DNA of 64,000 nt, taken from assembly GCF_900116065.1 (NCBI RefSeq), contig NZ_FOZV01000003.1, positions 124,001 to 188,000 of the forward strand. The letters run 5' to 3'. This document shows positions 18,055 to 28,401 of the stretch, piece by piece (position 1 is the stretch's first letter; each line of letters starts with the position of its first letter). Below the pieces are notes generated by a model. That model worked only from the letters and a program-made list of their open reading frames with translations, was not told where the DNA came from and searched no databases. The DNA is from Brevundimonas viscosa. GTDB taxonomy: Bacteria; Pseudomonadota; Alphaproteobacteria; Caulobacterales; Caulobacteraceae. Made by a program: the position numbers and the translations under genes.

Positions 18055-19026
18055 TCAGGCGGTCAGCAGCCGCGGCAGCTTGAAGGTGACCGTCTCGCGG
18101 GCGCCGTCATCCTCGACCAGGCTCACGTCGAAGCGCGCCCGCACCGCCTCGATCAACTCCGCTATCAGCTGTTCCGGCGCCGAGGCGCCGGCGGTGATTC
18201 CCAGCGTCGACACCCCGTCGAACCAGCTCCAGTCGACGTGGCTCGCGTCATCCACCAGCCGGGCGTCGCCGGCGCCGGCGCGGATCGCCACCTCCACCAG
18301 CCGCGCCGAGTTGGATGAGTTCTTCGACCCCACCACCAGCACCAGGTCGCAGCCCTGGCCCAGCGCCTTGACCGCCTCCTGCCGGTTGGTGGTGGCGTAG
18401 CAGATGTCTTCCTTGTGCGGGTCCGGCAGTTCAGGGAAGCGGCGCTTCAGGGTCGCAAGGATGTCGGCGGTGTCGTCGACCGACAGGGTGGTCTGGGTGG
18501 CGTAGGCCAGCGGCGCGTCGCCCGGTCGCTGGAACGCCTCGGCATCCTCGACGGTCTCCACCAGGCTGATCGCGCCGGCCGGCAGCTGGCCCATGGTGCC
18601 CACCACCTCCGGGTGGCCGGCGTGGCCGATGAGGATGACATGACGTCCGGCGGCGTGGTGACGCTCGGCCTCGACGTGCACCTTCGACACCAGCGGGCAT
18701 GTGGCGTCGATGTAGAGCATCTCGCGCGCCCTCGCGGTCGCCGGCACCGACTTCGGCACGCCGTGAGCGGAGAACACCACCGGCCGGTCGTCCGGGCAGT
18801 CGTCCAGCTCCTTCACGAAGACCGCGCCCATGGCCTTCAGACGCTCGACCACATGCCGGTTGTGCACGATCTCATGGCGCACATAGACCGGCGCGCCGTA
18901 CTTCTCGAGCGCCCGCTCGACGATCTGGATGGCGCGGTCCACGCCCGCGCAGAAGCCGCGCGGCGTGGCCAGGCGCACGGTCAGCGGCGGCTTTTCGGCC
19001 GGTCGGATCGACTGGTGAAGCGTCAT
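18055..19026 (-). CDS. ispH: 4-hydroxy-3-methylbut-2-enyl diphosphate reductase
   Basis: IspH is the last enzyme of the MEP pathway. It reduces HMBPP to IPP and DMAPP with a 4Fe-4S cluster. The three cluster cysteines are in [11 protein letters not shown] (Cys26), [12 protein letters not shown] and [12 protein letters not shown]. The substrate-site residues in [23 protein letters not shown] and GSKNSSNS are all there. At 323 residues it is full length. It has no operon partner: the gene downstream on this strand begins 71 bases after its stop. Confidence 0.97.
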   Translation of the reverse strand: MTLHQSIRPAEKPPLTVRLATPRGFCAGVDRAIQIVERALEKYGAPVYVRHEIVHNRHVVERLKAMGAVFVKELDDCPDDRPVVFSAHGVPKSVPATARAREMLYIDATCPLVSKVHVEAERHHAAGRHVILIGHAGHPEVVGTMGQLPAGAISLVETVEDAEAFQRPGDAPLAYATQTTLSVDDTADILATLKRRFPELPDPHKEDICYATTNRQEAVKALGQGCDLVLVVGSKNSSNSARLVEVAIRAGAGDARLVDDASHVDWSWFDGVSTLGITAGASAPEQLIAELIEAVRARFDVSLVEDDGARETVTFKLPRLLTA

Positions 19027-19173
19027 GGCCGGAACCTAGTCGTTCGCTCCGCCCGCCGCCACCGCCCAATCGGCGCGCGCGGGTTTGCCGCGCCTCGGTT
19101 TAGCCGCTATCAGCGGCGAGCGTGCCGGCGGCGTCGGGCTGTCGCCGCCTCCTCTTGCCTGGAAGAGCATTCG

Positions 19174-19848
19174 ATGCGTCGCGTCCTGATGGTTTCCCTC
19201 GCCTCGGCCCTGGCCGCCGCCACCCTGTCGACCGTGGCGGCGCCGTCGGTCGCGGAGGCCCAGGTGGTCGGACAGCAGCGCCAGCCGGGCCCGGGTCAGA
19301 CCGCCAGCGGCCAGGAGCCCGAGCGGCGCGCGCGCGCTCCGCGCATCGCCCCCCTGCGTCGTCGCGCCGCCGCCGGTCCCTGTCCCTATGTGAAGATCCT
19401 CTACGACGCCGCGCGCTACGTGGAGCTGGGCGGCGACCGCGTGACGGCCGTCAATGTCGGCTACACCGGCGAGATCGAGGGCCTCGCCTCCGACTGCATG
19501 TACCAGGGCGACGATCCGATCACCGTCCAGACCCGGGTGCTGTTCAACTTGGGCCGCGGGCCGCTCGCCGAGGGGAACGGCCGCACCTACCGCTACTGGA
19601 TCGCCGTCACCGAGCGGAACCGGGCGGTGCTGGACAAGGTCTACTTCGACCTGCCGGTGACCTTCGAGGGCGACGAGCGCACGACCAGCGTCACCCAGGA
19701 CCAGACCATCGTCATTCCGCGCGCCAACGACACCATCAGCGGCGACAATTTCGAGATCCTCGTCGGCTTCGAGGTCACCCCTGAAATGGCCGAGTTCAAC
19801 CGCTCCGGCAGCCGCTTCCGCGTCAACGCGGGCGTGCAGGCCGACTGA
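19174..19848 (+). CDS. secreted conserved protein upstream of argS
   Basis: This 224-residue protein starts with a signal peptide (to about AEAQVVGQ), then a low-complexity Gln/Pro/Arg segment up to about residue 65. The remaining 160-residue domain appears rich in beta strands ([47 protein letters not shown]). Two cysteines (CPY, DCMYQG) may pair. I recognise no characterised family; similar uncharacterised secreted proteins occur in related alphaproteobacteria. GGAAGAG precedes ATG 19174. Its TGA stop shares one base with the argS ATG, so translation of the two is coupled. Confidence 0.8.
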   Translation: MRRVLMVSLASALAAATLSTVAAPSVAEAQVVGQQRQPGPGQTASGQEPERRARAPRIAPLRRRAAAGPCPYVKILYDAARYVELGGDRVTAVNVGYTGEIEGLASDCMYQGDDPITVQTRVLFNLGRGPLAEGNGRTYRYWIAVTERNRAVLDKVYFDLPVTFEGDERTTSVTQDQTIVIPRANDTISGDNFEILVGFEVTPEMAEFNRSGSRFRVNAGVQAD

Positions 19849-21650
19849 TGACCGACCTCAGAACGGAACTGGGCGAAGCGGTCGCGGCCGCCTTCGCCGC
19901 CGAAGGCGTGGACCCGAAGCTGGCCCGCGTCACCCCGTCCGATCGCCCCGACCTTGCCGACTTCCAGTCGAACGGCGCCCTGGCCGCCGCCAAGGCCCTG
20001 AAGCAGAACCCGCGCGAGCTGGCGGCGAAGGTCGCGGCCCGCCTCGAGGGCGACGCGCGCCTCGCCTCGGTCGAGGTCGCCGGGCCCGGCTTCATCAACC
20101 TGAAGGTCGCCGACGCGGCCCTTGCCGCCCGCGCCGCCGAGGTGGCGGGCGACGCCGCCCACGCCGGAGCGGCCGGAGTCGAGGCCCCGCGCAAGGTGGT
20201 CATCGACTACGCCGGGCCGAACGTGGCCAAGCCGATGCACGTCGGCCACCTGCGCTCCTCGATCATCGGCGAGAGCCTGAAGCGGGTGTTCCGCTTCCGC
20301 GGCGACACGGTCTGGGGCGACGCCCACTTCGGCGACTGGGGCTTCCAGATGGGGCTGCTGATCGTCGCCGTCGGCGACGAGGGCCGGGCCGACGCCTTCA
20401 TGGCCGAAGGCGACGGCCCCTTCCCGGCTCAAAGCCCGGTGACGCTCGAGGATCTCGAGCGGCTCTACCCTGCCGCCGCCGCCCGGGCCAAGGAAGACGC
20501 CGACTTCAGGGACCGCGCCCGCAAGGCGACGGCCGAGCTGCAGGCCGGACGCCCCGGCTACCGCGCCCTGTGGAAGCATTTCGTCGCCGTCAGCCGCACC
20601 GCGCTGGAGCGCGAGTTCGGGGCGCTGGGCGTGACCTTCGACCTGTGGAACGGGGAATCCGACGCCGACCCGCTGATGTCCGAGATGATCGTCCATCTGG
20701 AGACCCGCGGTCTGCTGGTCGAGGACGCCGGCGCCCGGGTGGTGCACGTCGCCCGCCCCGGCGAGACCCGCAAGAAGAAGCTGGCCGACGGCTCGGTGAT
20801 CGAGGCGCCCAGCCCGCCGCCGCTGCTGGTCATCTCGTCGGAGGGCTCGGCCATGTACGGCACCACCGACCTGGCGACCATCCTCGATCGCCGGAAGAGC
20901 CTCGACCCCGACCTGATCCTCTACGTCGTCGACGAGCGTCAGGCCGAACATTTCGAGCAGGTGTTCCGCGCCAGCTATCTGGCCGGCTACGCCGCCGAGG
21001 GCTCGCTGGAGCACCTCGGCTTCGGGACCATGAACGGACCGGACGGCAAGCCCTTCAAGACCCGGGCCGGGGGCGTGCTGAAGCTGCACGACCTGATCTC
21101 CATGGCCAGGGACAAGGCCCGCGAGCGCCTGCATGAGGCGAAGCTGGGCGAGGACCTGCCGGAAGCCGAGTTCGAGGACATCGCCCACAAGGTGGCGGTG
21201 GCGGCGCTGAAGTTCGCCGACCTGTCGAACAGCCGGACCACCAGCTACATCTTCGACCTCGACCGCTTCATGAGCTTCGAGGGCAAGACCGGCCCCTACC
21301 TGCTGTACCAGGCGGTGCGGATCAAATCGCTGCTGCGCAAGGCGGCGGACCAGGGCGCGGAACCGGGTCCGATCGCCATCGGCGAGCCGGCCGAGCGCGA
21401 TTTGGCCCTGACGCTGGACGCCTTCTCCCAGGCGGCCGCCGAGGCCTACGACAAGCGCATGCCGCACGTCGTCGCGGAGCATGCCTACCGGCTGGCGCAG
21501 AGCTTCTCGAAATTCTACGCCGCCTGCCCCGTGCTGGCGGCGCCGGATGCGGCCCTGCGCGGCTCGCGCCTGGCGCTGGCCAAGGCGACGCTGGACCAGC
21601 TGGTCATCGCGCTCGACCTTCTGGGCATCGACACGCCGGAGCGGATGTAG
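19848..21650 (+). CDS. argS: arginyl-tRNA synthetase
   Basis: ArgS charges tRNA-Arg. The 600-residue protein has the N-terminal Add-1 domain, the class I HIGH-type motif [17 protein letters not shown], and the KMSK-region substitute [14 protein letters not shown], which is usual for ArgRS. It ends with the DALR anticodon-binding domain, including [18 protein letters not shown] and the C-terminal [10 protein letters not shown]. All regions are intact. It is the second gene of a coupled pair with the secreted protein at 19174 and is followed after 31 bases by the deaminase gene. Confidence 0.97.
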   Translation: MTDLRTELGEAVAAAFAAEGVDPKLARVTPSDRPDLADFQSNGALAAAKALKQNPRELAAKVAARLEGDARLASVEVAGPGFINLKVADAALAARAAEVAGDAAHAGAAGVEAPRKVVIDYAGPNVAKPMHVGHLRSSIIGESLKRVFRFRGDTVWGDAHFGDWGFQMGLLIVAVGDEGRADAFMAEGDGPFPAQSPVTLEDLERLYPAAAARAKEDADFRDRARKATAELQAGRPGYRALWKHFVAVSRTALEREFGALGVTFDLWNGESDADPLMSEMIVHLETRGLLVEDAGARVVHVARPGETRKKKLADGSVIEAPSPPPLLVISSEGSAMYGTTDLATILDRRKSLDPDLILYVVDERQAEHFEQVFRASYLAGYAAEGSLEHLGFGTMNGPDGKPFKTRAGGVLKLHDLISMARDKARERLHEAKLGEDLPEAEFEDIAHKVAVAALKFADLSNSRTTSYIFDLDRFMSFEGKTGPYLLYQAVRIKSLLRKAADQGAEPGPIAIGEPAERDLALTLDAFSQAAAEAYDKRMPHVVAEHAYRLAQSFSKFYAACPVLAAPDAALRGSRLALAKATLDQLVIALDLLGIDTPERM

Positions 21651-21681
21651 GCTAAACTTCCTCCCTCCGGAGGGAGCCGCC

Positions 21682-22695
21682 ATGTCGCTCGACGCCTATA
21701 TCGCCGGTCTGCCCAAGGCCGAGCTTCACCTGCACATCGAGGGCAGCCTCGAGCCCGAGCAGATGTTCGACTTCGCCCGCCGCAACCGCGTCTCGATCCC
21801 GTTCGACAGCGTCGAGGCCGTGCGGGCGGCCTACGACTTCTCCAACCTGCAGGACTTCCTCGACATCTACTACGCCGGCGCCAACGTCCTGCTCACCGAG
21901 GAGGACTTCCACGACCTGGCTTTCGCCTACTTCCGTCGCGCCGCCGCCGACAACGTCCGCCACGCCGAGATCTTCTTCGACCCCCAGACCCACACCGACC
22001 GCGGCCTCCCCTTCGGCGTCGTGGCCGAGGGCCTTCTGGCCGGGATGAAGCGGGCCGAGCGGGAGTTGGGCGTCTCCTCGAAGCTGATCCTCTGTTTCCT
22101 GCGCCACCTCGACGAGCACGCCGCCTTCGATGCGCTGCACCAGGCCGGGCCGTGGCTGGACCGCATCGCCGGCGTCGGGCTCGACTCCTCCGAGGTCGGC
22201 CACCCGCCCTCGAAGTTCGAGCGGGTCTTCGCCCGGGCCCGGGAAATGGGGCTGAAGCTGTGCGCCCACGCCGGCGAGGAAGGCCCGCCCGAATACGTCC
22301 GCGAAGCCCTCGACCTGCTGCGCATCGACCGCATGGACCACGGCAACCGCTCGATGGAGGACGAGGCGCTCATTGAACGCCTGGCCGCGTCGCAGATGAC
22401 GCTGACTGTGTGCCCGCTGTCCAACCTCAAGCTCTGCGTGGTCAAGGACCTCAGGGACCACCCGGTCCCCGAGATGCTGCGCCGCGGCCTGCACGTCACC
22501 CTCAACTCCGACGACCCCGCCTATTTCGGCGGCTATGTGAACGACAACTACCGCCGCCTCGCCGAGGCGGTGGGGCTGACACGGGAGCAGGTGACGCAGC
22601 TGGCGCGGAACAGCTTCGAGGGGTCGTTCCTCGACGAGAGGGAGAAGGCGGCGCGGTTGGCGGAGGTCGAGGTCTACGCTGCGAAGAGCGGATGA
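21682..22695 (+). CDS. adenine deaminase-type purine deaminase (ADA/Aah1 superfamily)
   Basis: This 337-residue zinc enzyme deaminates an aminopurine. Metal and catalytic motifs are KAELHLHIEGSLEP (HxH), CAHAGEEGPPEYV, RMDHGNRS and LNSDDPAYF. The segment GVGLDSSEVGHPPSKF replaces the adenosine-type segment that, as I recall, includes a GDE in E. coli Add. The SSEVG-PPSKF form is typical of adenine deaminases of the fungal Aah1 type, so adenine, not adenosine, is the likely substrate. The purine-binding assignment is by signature only. ATG 21682 follows AGGGAG. Its last four bases overlap the next start (ATGA). Confidence 0.88.
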   Translation: MSLDAYIAGLPKAELHLHIEGSLEPEQMFDFARRNRVSIPFDSVEAVRAAYDFSNLQDFLDIYYAGANVLLTEEDFHDLAFAYFRRAAADNVRHAEIFFDPQTHTDRGLPFGVVAEGLLAGMKRAERELGVSSKLILCFLRHLDEHAAFDALHQAGPWLDRIAGVGLDSSEVGHPPSKFERVFARAREMGLKLCAHAGEEGPPEYVREALDLLRIDRMDHGNRSMEDEALIERLAASQMTLTVCPLSNLKLCVVKDLRDHPVPEMLRRGLHVTLNSDDPAYFGGYVNDNYRRLAEAVGLTREQVTQLARNSFEGSFLDEREKAARLAEVEVYAAKSG

Positions 22696-23003
22696 CGCAC
22701 TGGGCCGGACTTGCCGCAGTCTGGATGTCCATCACCGCCTTCGGGGCGCTGGTCGCCGCGTGGTACGGGGCGCAGTTCTGGGCCGACTACCTGAAGTCGA
22801 TGAAGCTGCGTCCCGGAGAGCTCCCCGGGTTCTGGCGGCCGGGCTGGGGGTGGGACCTCACGCCAATCGCCGCCTTCTACACCGACCTGCACAGGCGCTA
22901 CGACAGCCGTTTCATTTCCGGGTGCGTCTGGACCTTCAGAATCGCCGTGCCCGCGACGGGACTCGCCGGCCTTGTCGCACTTGCAGCCCGGCTGGTTCGC
23001 TGA
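22692..23003 (+). CDS. small membrane protein of unknown function
   Basis: This 103-residue protein overlaps the deaminase stop by four bases (ATGA), so it is made from the same message. It has one N-terminal membrane helix (about 5-26, AGLAAVWMSITAFGALVAAW) and one C-terminal helix (about 80-100). Between them is a soluble part of about 50 residues rich in aromatic residues (FWRPGWGWDLTPI, AFYTDLHRRYD). I recognise no family. The overlap supports it being real. It ends 51 bases before the glycine riboswitch. Confidence 0.65.
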   Translation: MTHWAGLAAVWMSITAFGALVAAWYGAQFWADYLKSMKLRPGELPGFWRPGWGWDLTPIAAFYTDLHRRYDSRFISGCVWTFRIAVPATGLAGLVALAARLVR

Positions 23004-23054
23004 CGGCGACGGGTTCCGCTCCCGCTTGACTTCCCTCCGGAGTCGAGGCCTAGG

Positions 23055-23246
23055 TCGCGGCGCTCTCGCGGGAGAGATCGGGGTCGTTTCGGCGGGCCCG
23101 GAGCCGAAGGCGCAACCGCCCCGGAAACGCTCAGGCAAAAGGACCGCGAGGCGCACGGACGCTGGAAAGTCGCCCTTCGGGGCGCGCCGACGGAGCAAGC
23201 CCCGGACCCGGTCCGGCGCGGAATCTCTCAGGCTTCAGGACAGCGG
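23055..23246 (+). promoter_or_regulatory. tandem glycine riboswitch (two aptamers)
   Basis: Two glycine aptamers lie in series ahead of gcvT. Aptamer 1 is closed by TCGCGG (23055-23060) pairing with CCGCGA (23144-23149). It has the conserved GGGAGAGA-type P2 side near 23070 and the core CCGAAGG...GCAA near 23104-23114, then CTCAGGCAAAAGGAC at 23130-23144. Aptamer 2 is closed by CGCTG (23160-23164) with CAGCG (23241-23245). It has CGGAGCAAGCC near 23181 and CTCTCAGGCTTCAGGAC at 23225-23241. A hairpin (GGCGG/CCGCC, 23259-23273) follows before the gcvT ribosome site and may be the expression platform. In other bacteria this arrangement turns gcv on when glycine is abundant. Confidence 0.92.
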
Positions 23247-23299
23247 GGGCGCGAGGACGGCGGAGCTACCGCCAAAACACGCGACCGCGAGAGGCGCCG

Positions 23300-24418
23300 A
23301 TGACCGATCAGTCCCTGAAGACCACGCCGCTGAACGCCGCCCACCGCGCGCTGGGGGCCCGCATGGTCGGCTTCGGCGGCTACGACATGCCGGTGCAGTA
23401 TGAAGGGGTTCTGGCCGAGCACCGCTGGACCCGCGAACACGCCGGCCTGTTCGACGTCTCGCACATGGGCCAGTGCAAGATCACCGGTGCCGACGCCATC
23501 GCCCAGTTCGAGCGGCTCGTGCCCGGCGACTACCAGATCCTCAAGGCCGGCAAGCAGAAGTATTCGCTGCTGCTGAACGCCGAGGGCGGCATCATGGACG
23601 ACCTGATGGCCGGCAAGCCCGACCACGACGGCCTCTATGTGGTGGTCAACGCCGGCAACAAGGACGCCGACTTCGCCCATCTGAAGGCCAACATCTCCGG
23701 CGACGCCACCCTGACCATCCTCGACGACCGCGCCCTGCTGGCCATCCAGGGCCCCGAGGCCGCCGAGGTCATGGCCGCCCACGAGCCGGTGCTGGCCGAG
23801 TTCGGCTTCATGGACTGCGCCCGGCTGATGCTGTTCGGAGTCGACTGCTACGTCTCCCGCTCGGGCTACACCGGCGAGGACGGCTACGAGATTTCGGTTC
23901 CCGCCGCCGACGCCGAGCGGATCTGGAACCTGCTGCTCTCCGACGCCCGGGTGAAGCCGATCGGACTGGGCGCCCGCGACAGCCTGCGGCTTGAAGCCGG
24001 CCTGCCGCTGCACGGCCACGACATCGACGCCTCCACCGACCCGGTCGAGGGCGCCTTGACCTTCGCCCTGTCGAAATCGCGCAAGGAGCGCGCCGACTTC
24101 CCCGGCGCCGACCGCATCCTGAAGGCGCAGGCCGACGGCCCGGGGCGGGTCCGCGTCGGCCTGCACGTCAAGGAAGGCGCCCCGGCCCGCGAGGGCGCCG
24201 AGATCGCCGACGCCGAAGGCAAGGTGGTCGGCAAGGTCACCTCGGGCGGTCCCTCGCCGACGCTCGGCAAGAACATCGCCATGGGCTACGTCCCGCCGGC
24301 CATGGCCGAGCTCGGCACGGAGCTGAAGGTCATCGTGCGCGGCAAGGCCGCCGCCGCCGAGGTGGTCGCCCTGCCCTTCGTCGCCTCCCGCTACTATCGC
24401 AAACCCAAGGCCGCCTGA
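23300..24418 (+). CDS. gcvT: glycine cleavage system aminomethyltransferase (T-protein)
   Basis: GcvT transfers the methylene unit from the lipoyl arm of H-protein to tetrahydrofolate and releases ammonia. The 372-residue protein shows [35 protein letters not shown], the folate-site region [17 protein letters not shown], and a C-terminal barrel domain with [17 protein letters not shown]. Full length and intact. It is the first gene of gcvT-H-PA-PB and sits directly behind the tandem glycine riboswitch. GAGAGG precedes ATG 23300. Confidence 0.97.
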   Translation: MTDQSLKTTPLNAAHRALGARMVGFGGYDMPVQYEGVLAEHRWTREHAGLFDVSHMGQCKITGADAIAQFERLVPGDYQILKAGKQKYSLLLNAEGGIMDDLMAGKPDHDGLYVVVNAGNKDADFAHLKANISGDATLTILDDRALLAIQGPEAAEVMAAHEPVLAEFGFMDCARLMLFGVDCYVSRSGYTGEDGYEISVPAADAERIWNLLLSDARVKPIGLGARDSLRLEAGLPLHGHDIDASTDPVEGALTFALSKSRKERADFPGADRILKAQADGPGRVRVGLHVKEGAPAREGAEIADAEGKVVGKVTSGGPSPTLGKNIAMGYVPPAMAELGTELKVIVRGKAAAAEVVALPFVASRYYRKPKAA

Positions 24419-24437
24419 CGGCTTCCGGAGAACTGAG

Positions 24438-24803
24438 ATGCGCTTCACCAAGGATCACGAGTGGGTTCGCCTCGAGGGCGACGTCGCCACTGTCGGCATC
24501 AGCAAGCACGCCGCCGAGGCGCTCGGCGACGTGGTGTTCGTCGAGACCCCCGAGGCCGGCAGGTCGGTGTCGAAGGGCGACAGCTTCGCCGTCGTCGAGA
24601 GCGTCAAGGCCGCGTCCGACGTCTACGCTCCGGTCGCGGGCGAGGTGGTCGAGGGCAACGCCGCCCTGGCCAACGCCCCGGAGACCGTCAACGCCGACCC
24701 CGAGGGCGAAGGCTGGTTCGCGAAGATCAAGGTGTCCGACGCCTCACAGCTCGACGAGCTGATGGATCGCGCCGCCTACGACCAGTACCTGGCCACCCTC
24801 TAG
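24438..24803 (+). CDS. gcvH: glycine cleavage system H-protein
   Basis: GcvH is the lipoyl-bearing shuttle between the P-, T- and L-proteins. This 121-residue protein starts [20 protein letters not shown], and the lipoylated lysine is Lys57 in [12 protein letters not shown]. The end, [19 protein letters not shown], is typical. It follows gcvT after 19 bases with GGAG upstream. Lipoylation enzymes and the L-protein are not in this window, so they must be encoded elsewhere. Confidence 0.97.
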   Translation: MRFTKDHEWVRLEGDVATVGISKHAAEALGDVVFVETPEAGRSVSKGDSFAVVESVKAASDVYAPVAGEVVEGNAALANAPETVNADPEGEGWFAKIKVSDASQLDELMDRAAYDQYLATL

Positions 24804-24828
24804 ACCCTTCGCACGGACCCTCCCCGCC

Positions 24829-26169
24829 ATGCGCTACCTGCCGCTGACGCCCGACGACCGCTCCGCCATGCTGGCGGCGATCGGGGCCAAGTCGATCGAC
24901 GACCTGTTCGTGGACGTGCCCGAGGCGGCGCGGCGGGAGGGCTTCGTCGACCTGCCCCGCGTGGCCGGCGAACTGCAGGTCGAGCGCGCGCTGGGCGCAA
25001 TGGCGGGGCGGAACGTGGCGGCCGGCTCGGTCCCCTTCTTCTGCGGCGCAGGGGCGTACAAGCACCATGTGCCGGCCACGGTGGACCATGTGATCCAGCG
25101 GTCGGAATTCCTGACCAGCTACACGCCCTACCAGCCGGAGATCGCCCAGGGCACGCTGCAGTACCTGTACGAGTTCCAGACCCAGGTCGCGAACCTGACC
25201 GGCATGCCGGTGGCCAACGCCTCGCTGTATGACGGCTCGACCGCCATGGCCGAGGGCGTGCTGATGGCCACCCGCGTGACCCGCCGCAACAAGGCGGTGA
25301 TCTCGGGCGGGGTGCATCCGCACTATGTGGCGGCGACCGAAACCGTGGTCCACGCCGTCGGCGTCGAGACCCAGGTGCTGCCCGCCGCGGTGGACGCCGA
25401 GGCGGACGTCATCGCCCAGATCGGCCCGGACACGGCCTGCGTGGTGGTCCAGACGCCGAACGTGTTCGGCACGGCCACCGACGTGACGAAGATCGCCGAG
25501 GCCGCCCACGCGGCCGGGGCCCTGCTGATCGTGGTGGTTACCGAGGCCGTGTCGATGGGGCTGCTCAAGTCGCCGGGCGAGATGGGGGCCGACATCGTCG
25601 CCGCCGAGGGCCAGTCGATCGGCAACGCCCTGAACTTCGGCGGACCCTACGTCGGCCTGTTCGCCTGCCGCGAGAAGCTGATCCGCCAGATGCCGGGCCG
25701 CCTGACCGGCGAGACCGTCGACGCCGACGGCGAACGCGGTTTCGTCCTGACCCTGTCGACGCGTGAGCAGCACATCCGCCGCGACAAGGCGACCTCGAAC
25801 ATCTGCACCAACTCGGGCCTGTGCACCCTGGCCTTCACCATCCACATGAGCCTGCTGGGCGAGACCGGCCTGCGCCGGCTGGCCCTGCTGAACCATGAGG
25901 CGGCGGTGAAGACCCGCGACGCCCTGGCGGCGATACCCGGCGTCGAGGTGCTGACCCCGCGCTTCTTCAACGAGTTCGCGGTGCGCCTGCCGAAGCCGGC
26001 CAGCGAGGTCGTCGAGCGGCTGGCGGAGAAGCGCATCCTCGCCGGCGTGCCCTACGGCCGCCTCGCCCCCGCGGCGGGCATGGACGACGTCCTGCTGGTC
26101 GCCGCCACCGAGATCACCACCGACGCGGATATCGCGACCCTGAAGTCCGCCCTGGCGGAGGTTCTGTAA
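24829..26169 (+). CDS. gcvPA: glycine dehydrogenase (decarboxylating) subunit 1
   Basis: This 446-residue protein is the N-terminal half of the split P-protein, the PLP-dependent glycine decarboxylase. It shows [70 protein letters not shown] and [10 protein letters not shown]. The PLP lysine is on the partner subunit. The two-gene form of P-protein is common in alphaproteobacteria and Gram-positives. Its stop shares one base with the gcvPB start (TAATG). Confidence 0.96.
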   Translation: MRYLPLTPDDRSAMLAAIGAKSIDDLFVDVPEAARREGFVDLPRVAGELQVERALGAMAGRNVAAGSVPFFCGAGAYKHHVPATVDHVIQRSEFLTSYTPYQPEIAQGTLQYLYEFQTQVANLTGMPVANASLYDGSTAMAEGVLMATRVTRRNKAVISGGVHPHYVAATETVVHAVGVETQVLPAAVDAEADVIAQIGPDTACVVVQTPNVFGTATDVTKIAEAAHAAGALLIVVVTEAVSMGLLKSPGEMGADIVAAEGQSIGNALNFGGPYVGLFACREKLIRQMPGRLTGETVDADGERGFVLTLSTREQHIRRDKATSNICTNSGLCTLAFTIHMSLLGETGLRRLALLNHEAAVKTRDALAAIPGVEVLTPRFFNEFAVRLPKPASEVVERLAEKRILAGVPYGRLAPAAGMDDVLLVAATEITTDADIATLKSALAEVL

Positions 26170-27758
26170 TGAGCACCATGAACACCGTCGGCCGTCCGAC
26201 CACGCCCAACGCCGTGGGCCACGACTACAAGCACCCGACCCTGACCGGCGGCCGGGGCCTGCTGCAGGACGAGCACCTGATCTTCGAGAGCGACGGCTGG
26301 GGCAAGACCGGCGTCGACCTGCCGGAGCCGAAGGCGGACGGCTCCGACCTTGGCGACCTCGTGCGCCGCGATCCGATCGGCCTGCCCGGCCTCTCGGAGC
26401 CGGAGGCGATGCGCCACTACGTGCGCCTGAGCCAGAAGAACCACGCCATCGACCTGGCCATCTATCCGCTCGGCTCGTGCACGATGAAGCACAATCCGCG
26501 CCTGAACGAGAAGATGGCTCGCCTGCCCGGATTCTCGGACATCCACCCGCTGCAGCCGCAGTCGACGGTGCAGGGCGCGCTGGAGCTGATGGACCAGCTG
26601 GCCCACTGGCTGAAGACCCTGACCGGCATGCCGGCGGTGGCCCTGTCGCCCAAGGCCGGCGCCCACGGCGAGCTGTGCGGCCTGATGGCCATCCGCGCCG
26701 CCCACCGGGCCGCGGGCCACGGCCTGCGCTCGGACAAGCCGCGCAACAAGGTGCTGGTGCCGACCTCGGCCCACGGCACCAATCCCGCCACCGCCGCCTT
26801 CGTCGGTTATCAGGTGGTCGAGATCGCCCAGACCGAAGACGGCCGGGTCGACATCAAGGACCTCGAGGCCAAGCTGGGCGACGACGTCGCCGCCATCATG
26901 GTCACCAACCCGAACACCTGCGGCCTGTTCGAGCGCGACATCCTCGAGATCAGCCGCCTGACCCACGAGGCCGGAGCCTATTTCTACTGCGACGGGGCGA
27001 ACTTCAACGCCATCGTCGGGCGGGTACGGCCGGGCGACCTCGGCGTCGACGCCATGCACATCAACCTGCACAAGACCTTCTCGACGCCGCACGGCGGCGG
27101 CGGCCCGGGCGCGGGTCCGGTGGTGCTGTCGGAGGCCCTGGCCCCCTTCGCCCCGGCCCCGTGGGTGGTCTCGGGCGAGGACGGCTTCCGGCTGGAGGAA
27201 TTCGCCGAGGGCGAGGCGGCGCAGGCCTTCGGACGCCTCTGCGCCTTCCATGGCCAGATGGGCATGTACGTGCGGGCCCTCAGCTACATGATGAGCCATG
27301 GCTCGGACGGACTGCGGCAGGTCGCCGAGGACGCGGTTCTGAACGCCAACTACATCAAGGCCCGGCTGTCGGACCTGATGTCGGCGGCCTTCCCGGAGGG
27401 GCCGTGCATGCACGAGGCCCTGTTCGACGACGAATGGCTGAAGGGCACGGACGTGACCACGCTCGACTTCGCCAAGGCGATGATCGACGAAGGCTTCCAC
27501 CCGATGACCATGTACTTCCCGCTGGTCGTGCACGGGGCCATGCTGATCGAGCCGACCGAGACGGAATCGAAGCAGGAGCTGGATCGCTTCATCGAGGCGA
27601 TGCGGGCGCTGGCGCAGGCGGCGAAGGCCGGCGACGTCGAGCGGTTCAAGGGCGCGCCCTTCCACGCCCCCCTGCGGCGGCTGGACGAGACCCGCGCCGC
27701 CCGGCAGCCGGTGCTGCGCTGGACGGCTCCCGAAGGCTCGAACATCGCCGCCGAATAA
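26169..27758 (+). CDS. gcvPB: glycine dehydrogenase (decarboxylating) subunit 2
   Basis: This 529-residue catalytic half of the split P-protein carries the PLP lysine at about residue 300 in HINLHKTFSTPHGGGGPG. Other signatures are YPLGSCTMKHNPRLNEKMA, FSDIHPLQPQSTVQGALEL, SAHGTNPATAAF and DGANFNAIVGRVRPGDLG. Full length. It is the last gene of the gcv operon. Two bases after its stop, the hairpin at 27760-27777 may mark the end of the transcript. Confidence 0.96.
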   Translation: MSTMNTVGRPTTPNAVGHDYKHPTLTGGRGLLQDEHLIFESDGWGKTGVDLPEPKADGSDLGDLVRRDPIGLPGLSEPEAMRHYVRLSQKNHAIDLAIYPLGSCTMKHNPRLNEKMARLPGFSDIHPLQPQSTVQGALELMDQLAHWLKTLTGMPAVALSPKAGAHGELCGLMAIRAAHRAAGHGLRSDKPRNKVLVPTSAHGTNPATAAFVGYQVVEIAQTEDGRVDIKDLEAKLGDDVAAIMVTNPNTCGLFERDILEISRLTHEAGAYFYCDGANFNAIVGRVRPGDLGVDAMHINLHKTFSTPHGGGGPGAGPVVLSEALAPFAPAPWVVSGEDGFRLEEFAEGEAAQAFGRLCAFHGQMGMYVRALSYMMSHGSDGLRQVAEDAVLNANYIKARLSDLMSAAFPEGPCMHEALFDDEWLKGTDVTTLDFAKAMIDEGFHPMTMYFPLVVHGAMLIEPTETESKQELDRFIEAMRALAQAAKAGDVERFKGAPFHAPLRRLDETRAARQPVLRWTAPEGSNIAAE

Positions 27759-27759
27759 G

Positions 27760-27777
27760 GCTTCGCACCTGCGAAGC
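27760..27777 (+). terminator. hairpin after the gcv operon
   Basis: GCTTCGCA (27760-27767) pairs perfectly with TGCGAAGC (27770-27777) around a two-base loop, just after the gcvPB stop. No T tract follows, so it is not a textbook intrinsic terminator. It may protect or process the 3' end of the gcv message. Confidence 0.35.
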
Positions 27778-27868
27778 ACGCTGATGTGAACGCCGCCTCC
27801 CCTCAGAGGCGTATGCTCCGGTTTGCGTAATCAGAACCAGAGCATGCGTTTGGGAGGCGCTAGCGGTC

Positions 27869-28342
27869 ATGATGTCACGCGTACAAAAGGGGCTGATCGC
27901 CGGTCTGGCGGCCACGATCGCCGTGTCCATACTTGAAATCGCCAATCTGATGCTGGGGCCGTGGGCGGTGAGCTTCCCGCGGCTCCTGTCGGTGATGCTG
28001 CAGACGCCCGACACCATGGCGGTGGGCTGGATCGCCCACGCCGTCGTCGGGACGCTGGTGCTCGGTCCCCTGTTCGGGGTGATCTGTCCGAGGCTGCCGA
28101 CCGACACGCCGGAGTCGAAGGGCATCCTGTTCGCCGTGGGAGCCTTCATCCTGATGAGCCTGACGGTCGCGCCGCTGGCCGGCGTCGGCATGTTCTTCAT
28201 GCGGGCTGGCTTCGGCACGCTGGCGTGGATGATCGCCACGCACGCCGTCTACGGCATCGTGCTCGGCAACGTCTATGCGCGGCTGGTCGAGCGGGAGCGG
28301 CGGCGGGGTCACGACGTGATCCACGGCGCCCCGGCGCACTGA
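27869..28342 (+). CDS. DUF6789-like integral membrane protein
   Basis: This 157-residue protein has about four membrane helices (approximately 8-28, 48-70, 85-110, 115-138) and a short basic and His-containing tail (VERERRRGHDVIHG). The pattern, with GLIAGLAATIAVSILE and VGWIAHAVVGTLVLGPLFG, resembles small DUF6789-type proteins of unknown function; the family name is from memory. Two adjacent ATG codons (27869, 27872) are possible starts; GGGAGG lies about 14 bases upstream. It converges on atpF. Confidence 0.7.
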   Translation: MMSRVQKGLIAGLAATIAVSILEIANLMLGPWAVSFPRLLSVMLQTPDTMAVGWIAHAVVGTLVLGPLFGVICPRLPTDTPESKGILFAVGAFILMSLTVAPLAGVGMFFMRAGFGTLAWMIATHAVYGIVLGNVYARLVERERRRGHDVIHGAPAH

Positions 28343-28344
28343 CG

Positions 28345-28378
28345 AAAAAGGCCCCGCCGGCGGCAGCCGACGGGGCCT
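28345..28378 (-). terminator. intrinsic terminator of the ATP synthase F0 operon
   Basis: Read on the minus strand, AGGCCCCG (28378-28371) pairs with CGGGGCCT (28356-28349), with a further GGC/GCC pairing inside, and is followed at once by TTTTT and CGTC. This is a strong Rho-independent terminator placed 24 bases after the atpF stop. It overlaps the 3' flank of the convergent membrane-protein gene and may serve that strand too, but without a T tract there. Confidence 0.85.
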
Positions 28379-28401
28379 GAGCGTTTCGACTTGCCGATCG
28401 C

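Noticed and set aside
19641..21683. 680-residue open frame on the minus strand opposite argS
   Set aside because: It mirrors argS codon by codon and has no recognisable domain; argS is certain.
26477..27784. 435-residue frame within gcvPB
   Set aside because: Arg/Gly/Pro-rich shifted-frame product; gcvPB in the other frame has all catalytic motifs.
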